Below are positions 43,727 to 52,976 of a stretch of 64,000 nucleotides of DNA, one piece after another. Origin of the DNA: Molanna angustata (lineage: Eukaryota; Arthropoda; Insecta; Trichoptera; Molannidae). The stretch lies in NCBI GenBank assembly GCA_963576475.1, contig OY754982.1, forward strand, positions 19,204,217-19,268,216. The letters are read 5' to 3'. The notes below the pieces were generated by a model that saw nothing but the letters and a program-made list of their open reading frames with translations, did no database searches and was not told where the DNA came from. The translations under genes and the position numbers were made by a program. Position 1 is the stretch's first letter. Each line of letters opens with the position of its first letter.

Positions 43727-44992
43727 ATGTCTCAAAAACCGGCAATTAAATGTACTAGATGCGACGACAGGGTCGTATTAGAAGAAAACATAACCTGTCA
43801 AAATTGTAAACATAGTTTTCACTATGGCTGTGCAGGTATGTCACTAGCTAATTACAAGAAAATGTCGAAGACCTACATAAAAAACTGGAACTGCTATTCT
43901 TGCAGAACCAATTTGAACTCGAAAGAAATTGATAACAATTACGTAATAAATAAATCAAATTGTACACCGGTTAAACAGAAACATTCGAAAGAACCAATAA
44001 ACACGTCGCTTGACGCACGTCATGCGCAAGTCATTTCCGATACAGTGTTGCCAGGCGTGGCGATTGAATTGGATGAAACAAATTTGCAAAGTAATTCATA
44101 CCATAAACAAGATCTTCCCGACGTTCAAAATACCATGTCTGAAAAAAAATTTCCCAGTCCGTTCCCACATAGGTCATCTATTGAAGACAACATCAGCAAA
44201 ATATTCCAAGAAATACAAAATATCAGACTTGACCTAAAACATGAAATACATGCTGTTAAAGCTGACCTTTTGACAGTTCTACAGGGCTGCTCTAATAGGA
44301 TTGACGCAATGGACAGTAAAATATCATCACAAGAGGAAAAGATTCTAGATATGAAATCTTCACTACAATTTATCTCAACAGGTTATGACGAGGCAGAGGT
44401 CAAACTGAAAGAAAATCAATCAGTATTGGACTTCCTTACATCTCAAAATGAAACATTGAAGCAAAAATTACAACTCGTCGAAAAAAAGATTACACAAATG
44501 GAACAGATAAGTCGAAATTGTAATGTCGAAATTCAAATGCTACCAGAAATGAAAAATGAAAACCTTCAATCTATCTTAAACAATATATCATCAATTGTTG
44601 CATATCCGATGACAGAAAACCAAATTATATCATGCCACCGAGTACCGCAACAGAATAAGTCTACAAATAAACCTAAAAATATTGTTGTCAAACTCCTAAG
44701 CAAACAGCATAGAGACGGCTTCTTAGCTGCAGTCAAAGCATACAACAAGAAGAACCGAAAAAATAAACTCAATTCCTCGCATCTTAATCAATCTATTGGC
44801 AACGTCAACCCGATCTACATCTGCGAGCATTTATCTCCGGACAACAAAGACCTACACGCCGCTACTCGAAGATGGGCCAAAGAGAAGAACTATTCGTACG
44901 TCTGGGTAAAAGAAGGCAGAATTTTCCTCAGGAAAGATGATACTTCACCCCACATACTGATAACTAATAAGGAAATGCTCCACGCTTTGTGA
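43727..44992 (+). CDS. LINE ORF1 protein: PHD-like finger, coiled coil, FP25-like C-terminus
   Basis: This is the RNA-binding/particle protein of a non-LTR retrotransposon, expected to coat LINE RNA. A PHD-type zinc finger lies at residues 9-59 with ligands C9, C12, C24, C27, H32, C35, C56, C59. A long coiled coil spans roughly 145-265. The C-terminal part (about 275-400) resembles the FP25/L1-ORF1-like domain (CHRVPQQNKS, PKNIVVKLLSKQHRDGF). At 421 aa with no stop it is a normal length. It starts 10 bp after the 19-bp duplication and overlaps the start of the ORF2 frame by 4 bp. Clade (Jockey versus CR1) is inferred. Confidence 0.82.
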   Translation: MSQKPAIKCTRCDDRVVLEENITCQNCKHSFHYGCAGMSLANYKKMSKTYIKNWNCYSCRTNLNSKEIDNNYVINKSNCTPVKQKHSKEPINTSLDARHAQVISDTVLPGVAIELDETNLQSNSYHKQDLPDVQNTMSEKKFPSPFPHRSSIEDNISKIFQEIQNIRLDLKHEIHAVKADLLTVLQGCSNRIDAMDSKISSQEEKILDMKSSLQFISTGYDEAEVKLKENQSVLDFLTSQNETLKQKLQLVEKKITQMEQISRNCNVEIQMLPEMKNENLQSILNNISSIVAYPMTENQIISCHRVPQQNKSTNKPKNIVVKLLSKQHRDGFLAAVKAYNKKNRKNKLNSSHLNQSIGNVNPIYICEHLSPDNKDLHAATRRWAKEKNYSYVWVKEGRIFLRKDDTSPHILITNKEMLHAL

Positions 44993-47077
44993 CTATATTC
45001 ACCACCCTACTTAGTTCGGTTCATGATCTTCATCCGGATGACCATATGATTATAACCGGCGACTTTAATTTGCCGACCCTTTCTTGGAACCCACATCCTT
45101 CATTGACCAATCTGATACCTTCTTATACAAACAACTTAACCAACATATCACTGCTCATCGACACAATGGCCTACACTAATATAAAGCAATATAATTGCAT
45201 TACTAACAACAATACGCGTACACTTGACCTAATACTTACTAACCTGGAATGTAATGTAACGCGTGCCGATCACCCACTTGTTAATGAAGATTCGCATCAC
45301 CCTGCTCTCCACATCGATGCCCAACTCCCAACCACACCCTTTTTGAACCCAGTTCCCAGAGAAATTTTCTTATTTAACAAAGCTAATTACTCAGAAATAA
45401 ATTCACATCTTTCTGTATATGACTGGTCTTTCTTAAAACATTGTGATGATGTAGACACAGCAACCGAAGAATTCTATACTTCAATAAATAGTATAATTAA
45501 ATCTCACGTCCCTACAAAATTATTAAAAAACGATAATTTTCCAGTTTGGTTTTCACCTCCACTGAAGAAAATTTACAAAGAAAAACGTAAAGTGCATAAA
45601 AGATGGAAAATATACAATAACCCAATAGACTATGCCGAATTCACACTGCTTCGATCCCGTCTAAAGAGGGTTCAAAAAGATTGCTATGATCAATACATTA
45701 CCGCTGTTCAAAATGACATACATAATAACCACAAAAAACTATGGACATATAAAAATAGCAAAAGTCAAAACAAACAAATACCTCAAACAATGTTTTTGGA
45801 CGGCAGATCCGGTAGCGGCGGAACAAAAGTCAGTCAAATGTTCTCCGAATATTTTAATTCTGTATTCGAAACAACACCTTATCATAATACCGCAACAATC
45901 AATCTCGGTGATAACATCACGTCATACAACGACTTTGAAGGAATAGGGCATTTAGCAACTAACGAAACAGAAGTCTGCAATTACCTTAAAAAAATTGACA
46001 CAAAGAAAGGTTGTGGTAATGATGGAATACCACCATCTTTCATCCAAAAATGTGCGCAATACCTTGCAAGTCCAATAACCACGATATTTAATAGATCTTT
46101 CTCGGAAAACACGTTTCCTCAAAAATTAAAAGAAGCATTAATTATCCCTATTCATAAATCCGGACCAAAAAATAATATAAAAAATTATCGCCCGATATCA
46201 ATTTTATCTACAATAAGTAAAATTTTTGAACGCATAGTGTATGATCGGGTTTATCCTATTATAGTAAAAAAAATCCCAAGCCAACAACATGGTTTTTTAA
46301 AACATCGATCTGTATTATCTAATCTACTTATCTACAATGAATTTATTTCTCGTAATATGGATGATAAAAACCAAGTGGATGCGATATATACAGATTACTC
46401 TAAAGCCTTTGATAAAGTAAATCACTTAACACTAATTAAAAAGCTTGAGGAAGTTGGAATCCATGGTGACCTACTCAGATGGTTTAAATCGTATATTACC
46501 AATAGATTACAATCTGTAGTAATTGAAGGCTTTAAATCAAACTTCACACTAGCCCCCTCAGGAGTTCCGCAGGGCTCTATATTGGGACCGTTACTATTTA
46601 ATGCTTACATTTATGATATTTACAAATGTTTCAAACATTCCCAATTTATAGCCTACGCGGATGACATGAAAATTTATAAATCCATACGTTCACTTACCGA
46701 ATGTCACGAACTTCAAGACGACCTAAATAGACTCCTTGCATATTGTCTTGTAAATAGATTGCAATTGAACACCTCAAAATGTTTTAAAATTACATTTACA
46801 CGAAATAGACAGAAAATCTACTATAACTACACAATCGATGATAACATACTTACAACTGTTGACAAAATTAAAGATTTAGGAGTTATCTTCGATTCGAAGC
46901 TCACATTTAACGCACATATAGACGCAATAATTGACAAAGCTTTTAAAATGCTCGGATTCATAGCACGCTTATCGAAACCTTTTTACAATACTCAAACTCT
47001 TCTTGTTTTGTATACAACCTACATAAGACCGATTCTGGAACATTGCACCCCGATCTGGTCTCCTTTTTATAACATAC

Positions 47078-47277
47078 TGTTATGAAATTAAGTACTATTT
47101 CTATTTAAATTGAAAATTTAAATAGAAATATTTTGAAAATAAGAACCCAAGAAAAATGAAAACAAAAGATTTGAGTAGTGAGTTGGAAAAACTAGACAAA
47201 CCTTGTAAAAATATAAATTGTAAAAATAAATAAGACTTTGAACCATAATAAAATAAATAAATATAAATTTCGGTACA
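47078..47277 (+). repeat. 5' LTR
   Basis: 200 bp, starting TGTTATGAAATTAAG and ending CGGTACA, identical to 52777-52976. It should hold the promoter and start of transcription. AATAAA-type words (47225-47262) can serve as polyadenylation signals. Near its start is a perfect inverted repeat, 47096-47111 with 47115-47130, 16-bp arms around GAA. Confidence 0.95.
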
Positions 47278-47279
47278 TT

Positions 47280-47296
47280 TGGTGTCAGGTGTGGGG
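47280..47296 (+). promoter_or_regulatory. candidate primer-binding site
   Basis: TGGTGTCAGGTGTGGGG starts 2 bp after the 5' LTR. It has the TGG complementary to a tRNA CCA end. TGTCAG followed by GTGGG agrees with the 3' end of tRNA-Leu as I remember it, at most positions. tRNA-Leu priming is known for some gypsy lineages; the assignment here is inference. Confidence 0.6.
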
Positions 47297-47363
47297 TATA
47301 AAAATACCCAAGTATTTTTTGTGTAAGAAAAAAATAAAATAGTTATTTATAAAGACATTTATT

Positions 47364-48563
47364 ATGGCATCAAAAAAAATAACTCTTTTAGAGTTGAAAG
47401 TGGTTGATTTAAAACATGAGTTGGAGGAGAGAGACGCTGATACATCAGGAAATAAAAATGCACTTCAACTACGATTGAGAAAAGTGATGCAAGAAGTAGG
47501 TGAGGATCCAGACACATACCTTTTTGAAATGCCTTGCTCTAACAACGATCTTTGTCAAGTCTTAAAAGAACATTCCAGAGACATAGAAGAGAAGTTTCAA
47601 GAACATTCCAGAGATATAAAAGGAGAAATTAAAGAAATCAAAGGAGAAGTAGCGATGCTTCAAAAGCATTCAAATATTATAGAAAAGAAATTCCAGAATT
47701 ATTCTATGACCTTTGATGAGAAGATAAATGAATTAACTAAACAGATGAAAGTTTTGGAGAATCAAGTGCTTCCTTCAATCACGCCAATGAATTCCGAGCA
47801 AAATTCAGCTGTAGATACAAATTTTAAGTGTGTAGAAGATACAAGAGTACCAACAGTGGAGTGCGTGCGAAATGATATGCCAACCTTTGATGGAAAATGC
47901 CCCTGGGAAGAATATTTAACATTGTTCGAGACAGTGGCCATGATAAATGGCTGGTCCATGACAAGAAAGGCCTCAGTGTTGAGTGTATCATTACGAGGTG
48001 ATGCTTTAAAAGTTTTGGAGACAATTCCTCTAGCTGAGCGACGAGATTTAAAATTGTTGATTGAGAGACTTGAGATGCGATTTGGACATAAGCACATGGA
48101 ACAGTTTTACAGGTCACAACTTAAGAATCGTAATCAGAAATCTAATGAAACTCTCCAGGAATTTGAGGCGGATATAGCGCGTCTAATTAGATATGCATAC
48201 CCTACGGTTCCTGATGATGTGTGTGAAAGCCTTGCAGTAGAAAAGTTCTTGGATGGATTGTGGGCAAATGAGACACAACAAGCTGTTAAACTAGCTAGAC
48301 CACAAACTTTGAGTGACGCTCTAACCCAGGCACTCGAATTTGAATCTATAAAAAAATCTTTACGAGGTCATGCTCAAGCCCGCGTTGTTGAGGCCGTTGA
48401 AGAGAATCAAAAACTCATCGAATGCATTGTCGAAAAGGTGATGAAGGCATTGCAAGGAAGAAAAAGACAGTTTCGCTGCTGGGGTTGTGGACGAGCTGGA
48501 CATCTACGTAATCGGTGTCCAAATGAAGCAACAACGCAACAGCAACAGCCACAGGAAAACTAA
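47364..48563 (+). CDS. gag: Gag: SAP-like motif, coiled coil, capsid domain, CCHC knuckle
   Basis: Structural protein of the retrotransposon particle; it packages element RNA. Residues about 5-45 (LLELKVVDLKHELEERDADT and on to ALQLRLRK) have the two-helix pattern of SAP DNA-binding motifs. About 70-135 is a charged coiled coil with a duplicated EHSRDI unit. About 180-335 is a retrotransposon gag/capsid-type helical domain (WEEYLTLFETVAMINGW; LQEFEADIARLIRYAYP). Residues 372-385 form a zinc knuckle C372-C375-H380-C385 (CX2CX4HX4C). Length 399 aa; the ATG follows the 5' leader by 86 bp. Pol overlaps its 3' end in the -1 frame. A SAP motif in Gag is unusual and might help chromatin or RNA targeting (inference). 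Confidence 0.88.
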   Translation: MASKKITLLELKVVDLKHELEERDADTSGNKNALQLRLRKVMQEVGEDPDTYLFEMPCSNNDLCQVLKEHSRDIEEKFQEHSRDIKGEIKEIKGEVAMLQKHSNIIEKKFQNYSMTFDEKINELTKQMKVLENQVLPSITPMNSEQNSAVDTNFKCVEDTRVPTVECVRNDMPTFDGKCPWEEYLTLFETVAMINGWSMTRKASVLSVSLRGDALKVLETIPLAERRDLKLLIERLEMRFGHKHMEQFYRSQLKNRNQKSNETLQEFEADIARLIRYAYPTVPDDVCESLAVEKFLDGLWANETQQAVKLARPQTLSDALTQALEFESIKKSLRGHAQARVVEAVEENQKLIECIVEKVMKALQGRKRQFRCWGCGRAGHLRNRCPNEATTQQQQPQEN

Positions 48564-51500
48564 AAAGGGTTGATGGGAAGGGGCAACTGTTGACCTACAT
48601 TACCAATGCCTCAAAGAGATTTGCAGTTGTTGCATCATTCAGTGGTCGAGATACCAGTATGTTTATAAATGGCAAAGTAAATGGAAAGAATTTGAAACTT
48701 TTGCTGGATACTGGAGCAACGATGACAATCATGAGACCAGATTTGCTTTATAACAAAAAGTGTATTACACCAACTAAATGGACATTACGAACAGCTACTG
48801 GGGAGTCGGCATCTATATGTGGTGAGACATATGCCAACTTTCAAATTGGTAGTTCTATCTTCGATCATCAGGTGCTAGTGGCGAATATAGAGGAGGAAGT
48901 TATTCTCGGAATGGACATAATGGCGAAATATGGATTCCAGTTGGATCTAAAGAGGCGATCTTTGAAAATTGGAGATGAAGATGTTCTCGTGCAAGAGCGT
49001 GAGGAATTTTCTACACGTGTTCTTGCAGCGGATGTTGTAACTATTCCAAAACAAAGTGAGATGTTAGTACGAGTCAATTTAGACTGTGTTATCCCGAATG
49101 GACATGTTTTGGTTGTGGAGTCCAACGCCAACAATGAAGCAGGAAAAGGAGTATTAATTGCAAGAGCACTGATTCAAAACCAAAAGGAAATTTTAGTCAG
49201 ATTAATGAACATAAATGAATATCCAGTAACTGTCAAAAAAGGAGCTTATTTAAGTGTGTGTTCATCAGTTTCATCAGTAACACAAAATGCCTGCATCGCA
49301 CAAGTTTCTTCAGAGGATGTACCAAAACATCTTGAAGACTTTGTAAAAGATGCTTGTAAGGAACTTACCAAAGAACAAAGCAAACAAATTAGATACCTCA
49401 TTGCTCATTATCAAGATGTTTTTGAGAATGCGAGTCTTTCTAAAGGAAGAACCAATGTTGTTCAACATCAAATAGATACGGGTGACGCAAGGCCTATCCG
49501 CCAATTACCTAGAAGGCTACCATTAGCAAAGCGGGCGGAAGCAGATCAAATTATTCAAGACATGGAAAGGGATAGCGTTATTGAACCATCAAGCAGCCCA
49601 TGGTGTTCACCAGTAGTGTTAGTTAAAAAAAAAGATGGCTCAACTCGGTTCTGTGTGGACTTTCGCTTATTGAATAATGTAACTAAGAAGGATAGTTATC
49701 CACTGCCTCGAATCGATGACACCCTAGATACATTGGCTGGTTGTAAGATCTTCTCAACTTTGGATCTAAAGAGTGGTTATTGGCAGGTTGGATTGGAACC
49801 CAAGGATAGAGAAAAAACGGCGTTTTCTGTTGGAAGTGGATTGTGGCAATTCAAAGTGATGCCATTTGGACTTTGCAATGCACCGGCTACGTTTGAACGA
49901 CTAATGGAAAGTGTGCTAAGAGGATTATCGTGGGAGACCTGTTTGGTATACTTAGATGACATCATCGTACTTGGGAAGCGTTTTGAAGAACATTTAGGAA
50001 ATTTGGAACAGGTATTTTCACGATTGAGGTTGGCCAACCTTAAACTCAATTGCAAGAAATGTATATTGTTCCGAAAGCAAGTCAACTATCTAGGTCATGT
50101 TGTCTCTGAGGAGGGAGTAGCAGTAGATCCTGAGAAGATTAAAGCTGTTCGAGATTGGCCAGTACTTAAAGACAAACATGAAGTAAGAAGCTTTTTGGGT
50201 CTGAGTACCTACTATCGACGATTTGTTCCAGGCTTTGCTGACATCGCAAAGCCACTGACAAAACTCACGGAGGAAAGCAGTGAATTCATATGGGATTTCA
50301 AGTGCCAACATGCATTTGAAGAATTAAAACAGGTTCTAATTAATTCTCCGGTTTTGAGTTATCCTCGAGCTGAAGGAATGTTTATTCTGGATACAGATGC
50401 AAGTAACGTTGGTATCGGAAGTGTGCTCTCCCAAGTACAAGATGGGGCAGAACGCGTGATTGCTTACTTCAGTAAAGTATTGTCGAAACCAGAACGCAAT
50501 TACTGTGTAACACGAAGAGAATTGCTTGCTGTTATCAAGTCAGTTGAGCACTTTCGCAAGTATTTATATGGACGGAAATTTCTTTTAAGGACAGATCACT
50601 CGGCACTTGTGTGGCTTTTGCGATTCAAGAATCCTGAAGGTCAAGTGGCAAGATGGATAGAGAGATTGCAAGAATATGACTATGATTCTGAACATCGAGC
50701 CGGACTTCATCATAGAAATGCCGATGCACTGTCAAGGCGACCATGTCCAGAGGATTGCCAGCACTGTAATAAGGCTGAGGAAAAGTTTTTTATAGCTTGT
50801 AGAACCACGGTCGTTGACAATTTTTGGCAAGATGATGAAATACGAGCAGACCAATTGGAAGACCCAGATCTCAAGTTTGTAATGCAGTGTAAGGAAAATG
50901 ATCAAAGACCTTTATGGGAAGAAATAGCTTCACTATCTCCAAATATTAAGTCATACTGGGCTCAGTGGCAATCCATTGTCGTGGAAAATGGGTTGTTAAA
51001 GCGTGTATTGAAGAATGAAGATGGAACACAGCAGAGACAACAACTATTGATTCCAAGGAAGAGAATTCCTGAAGTTCTTAAACTGCTTCACAATGATGTG
51101 TCTGGGGGACACTTGGGAGTTAAAAAAACCACAGAAAAAATTCGTCAACGTTTTTATTGGGTCAATTACAATGGAGATGTAAAAGATTGGTGTAGAAGAT
51201 GTGTAACTTGTGCCACTTCAAACGGACCTCAGAAACGAAGGCGTGCGCCAATGAGGCAGTATAATGTTGGTAGCCCATTTGAAAGGATAGCCATTGACAT
51301 AGCGGGGCCGTTTCCCACAACGGAAAGAGGGAATAAATATATTCTGGTAGCAATGGACTATTTTAGTAAATGGACAGAAGCCTATGCACTACCGAATCAA
51401 GAAGCTACCACTGTTGCTGAAGTCTTGGTAAGGGAACTGATAAGTCGTTTTGGAGTACCATTGGAGTTACACTCGGACCAGGGAAGAAACTTTGAATCAG

Positions 51501-52765
51501 CCGTATTCCAGGGAATTTGTGAAGCATTAGGAATTCGAAAGACGAGAACAACTGCTTTGCATCCACAGTCGGATGGAATGGTGGAGCGAATGAATCGAAC
51601 AATTGGAAGATTTTTGTCAAAAGCAGTGTCCGATCACCAGAAGGATTGGGACGAATACATCCACTTGTTCTTATTAGCTTATCGAGCAGCAATTCATGAG
51701 ACAACAGGGCAAACACCGGCAAGTGTGATTTTTGGCCGTGAGTTACGGTTACCTTGCGACCTGCAGTATGGATCTAAGCCTGGAGAAGATCTAGTTGGAG
51801 AAGATTATGTGTCAGATCTTCGGAGGAAAATGAATGCTATACATGACCGTGTACGGTCCAATATTCAAGTAGCTAGTGACAAGATGAAGGAGCGATACGA
51901 CATTAAAGCTGTGGAAGGTGGTTATCAGGCTGGAGACTTGGTTTGGTTATTTAATCCACAACGACGACGAGGCTACTCACCAAAGCTTCAGAAATCCTGG
52001 GAAGGACCGTATGAAGTGATCAAAAGGATTAATGATGTGGTTTATCGTATACGAAGAAAACCAAATGGGAAGCCAAGAGTGGTACATTTCAATCGCCTGG
52101 CTCCCTTTTTAGGTGATAACAAGGATGAGAAAAAAAATCCAGTTGCTCAAGTTTGCAATGTCCAAAGTGAAGAAAAGACCTTCGAGGAATTCATGATGAC
52201 TCCTTATCGACGCACTCGCCATGGTGTGACTGTGGAAATTGAGCAAGACCTCTTCGATATCCCAGAAGATAATGTTTTAGCTTACTGTGTGGCTCAAGAC
52301 ATGAAGATGACTAGTGGTATAGCCAAAGTTATCATGAGAAAGTATGGGATGTTATATGAGCTAAAAGCCAAGAATCTGAAGATTGGAGAAGCGGTCCATT
52401 CACAGCATGGAAAACAGCATTTATTCTACATGACGAATAAGGAAACGTCTGAGGAACGAGCAGAGTATGCTCAGATGTGGAACTGTCTACGAAGTATGCG
52501 GGATCAAATGTTACAGTTGAATCTTATGAAGCTCGGCATTCCAAAGATCAGTGATGGTATGGATTGGAAAGTGGTTCGGAATATGATAGAAGAGATTTTT
52601 CATAATACTGGAATTAATGTTCTAGTTTGCTGCTATAATCCAAGATACAGTAAAAATATAAAAAAAAGTGTACCATGTTACTTTTTCAAAGCATCTCACT
52701 GTAGAGAAGGTTCAAAATGCCGATTTATTCATCTAGAGAATTCTGTTCGGGACGAACTGAACTAA
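48527..52765 (+). CDS. pol: Pol: protease, RT, RNase H, integrase, macro domain, CCCH finger
   Basis: The frame is open from 48527, overlaps gag by 37 nt in the -1 frame, and has no ATG near its start, so it is probably made by frameshifting. Numbering from codon 48590: aspartic protease LLLDTGATMT (D40-T-G); RT core with YLDD at 454-457; RNase H start ILDTDAS near 600; integrase zinc region at about 830-880 (LLHNDVSGGHLG ... WCRRCVTCA); integrase core with IDIAGP, LHSDQG and VERMNR at about 894-1005; GPY/F-like end at about 1115-1165 (WEGPYEVI). Residues about 1215-1350 match a TARG1/OARD1-type macro domain: EQDLFDIP, MKMTSGIA (1238-1245), K1284, and ISDGMDW (1320-1326). Residues 1363-1381 form a CCCH finger. 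An ADP-ribose role is inferred. Confidence 0.92.
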   Translation, partial: SNNATATATGKLKRVDGKGQLLTYITNASKRFAVVASFSGRDTSMFINGKVNGKNLKLLLDTGATMTIMRPDLLYNKKCITPTKWTLRTATGESASICGETYANFQIGSSIFDHQVLVANIEEEVILGMDIMAKYGFQLDLKRRSLKIGDEDVLVQEREEFSTRVLAADVVTIPKQSEMLVRVNLDCVIPNGHVLVVESNANNEAGKGVLIARALIQNQKEILVRLMNINEYPVTVKKGAYLSVCSSVSSVTQNACIAQVSSEDVPKHLEDFVKDACKELTKEQSKQIRYLIAHYQDVFENASLSKGRTNVVQHQIDTGDARPIRQLPRRLPLAKRAEADQIIQDMERDSVIEPSSSPWCSPVVLVKKKDGSTRFCVDFRLLNNVTKKDSYPLPRIDDTLDTLAGCKIFSTLDLKSGYWQVGLEPKDREKTAFSVGSGLWQFKVMPFGLCNAPATFERLMESVLRGLSWETCLVYLDDIIVLGKRFEEHLGNLEQVFSRLRLANLKLNCKKCILFRKQVNYLGHVVSEEGVAVDPEKIKAVRDWPVLKDKHEVRSFLGLSTYYRRFVPGFADIAKPLTKLTEESSEFIWDFKCQHAFEELKQVLINSPVLSYPRAEGMFILDTDASNVGIGSVLSQVQDGAERVIAYFSKVLSKPERNYCVTRRELLAVIKSVEHFRKYLYGRKFLLRTDHSALVWLLRFKNPEGQVARWIERLQEYDYDSEHRAGLHHRNADALSRRPCPEDCQHCNKAEEKFFIACRTTVVDNFWQDDEIRADQLEDPDLKFVMQCKENDQRPLWEEIASLSPNIKSYWAQWQSIVVENGLLKRVLKNEDGTQQRQQLLIPRKRIPEVLKLLHNDVSGGHLGVKKTTEKIRQRFYWVNYNGDVKDWCRRCVTCATSNGPQKRRRAPMRQYNVGSPFERIAIDIAGPFPTTERGNKYILVAMDYFSKWTEAYALPNQEATTVAEVLVRELISRFGVPLELHSDQGRNFESAVFQGICEALGIRKTRTTALHPQSDGMVERMNRTIGRFLSKAVSDHQKDWDEYIHLFLLAYRAAIHETTGQTPASVIFGRELRLPCDLQYGSKPGEDLVGEDYVSDLRRKMNAIHDRVRSNIQVASDKMKERYDIKAVEGGYQAGDLVWLFNPQRRRGYSPKLQKSWEGPYEVIKRINDVVYRIRRKPNGKPRVVHFNRLAPFLGDNKDEKKNPVAQVCNVQSEEKTFEEFMMTPYRRTRHGVTVEIEQDLFDIPEDNVLAYCVAQDMKMTSGIAKVIMRKYGMLYELKAKNLKIGEAVHSQHGKQHLFYMTNKETSEERAEYAQMWNCLRSMRDQMLQLNLMKLGIPKISDGMDWKVVRNMIEEIFHNTGINVLVCCYNPRYSKNIKKSVPCYFFKASHCREGSKCRFIHLENSVRDELN

Positions 52766-52776
52766 GAGGGAGGCAG
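52763..52776 (+). promoter_or_regulatory. polypurine tract
   Basis: The purine run AAGAGGGAGG followed by CAG sits immediately upstream of the 3' LTR. This is the position and composition of the plus-strand primer. It overlaps the end of the pol stop region. Confidence 0.75.
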
Positions 52777-52976
52777 TGTTATGAAATTAAGTACTATTTC
52801 TATTTAAATTGAAAATTTAAATAGAAATATTTTGAAAATAAGAACCCAAGAAAAATGAAAACAAAAGATTTGAGTAGTGAGTTGGAAAAACTAGACAAAC
52901 CTTGTAAAAATATAAATTGTAAAAATAAATAAGACTTTGAACCATAATAAAATAAATAAATATAAATTTCGGTACA
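52777..52976 (+). repeat. 3' LTR
   Basis: 200 bp, identical base for base to the 5' LTR, followed by the target duplication ATAC at 52977-52980. The identity of the pair dates the insertion as very recent. Confidence 0.95.

Larger units (their letters stand above)
47078..52976 (+). mobile_element. complete Ty3/gypsy LTR retrotransposon with macro-domain Pol
   Basis: The element is 5899 bp, bounded by identical 200-bp LTRs (TG...CA) and a 4-bp target duplication ATAC (47074-47077 and 52977-52980). Both gag and pol are open throughout. Order in Pol is protease, RT, RNase H, integrase, which places it in Ty3/gypsy. There is no env. The Pol C-terminus carries a macro domain and a CCCH finger not found in standard gypsy elements. 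LTR identity means no visible time has passed since insertion, so this copy may be autonomous and active. It interrupts a LINE ORF2. Confidence 0.93.

Noticed and set aside
47364..52765. Endogenous retrovirus with envelope gene
   Set aside because: There is no env-like frame between pol and the 3' LTR; the extra C-terminal part of Pol is macro-like plus CCCH, with no signal peptide or transmembrane segment.
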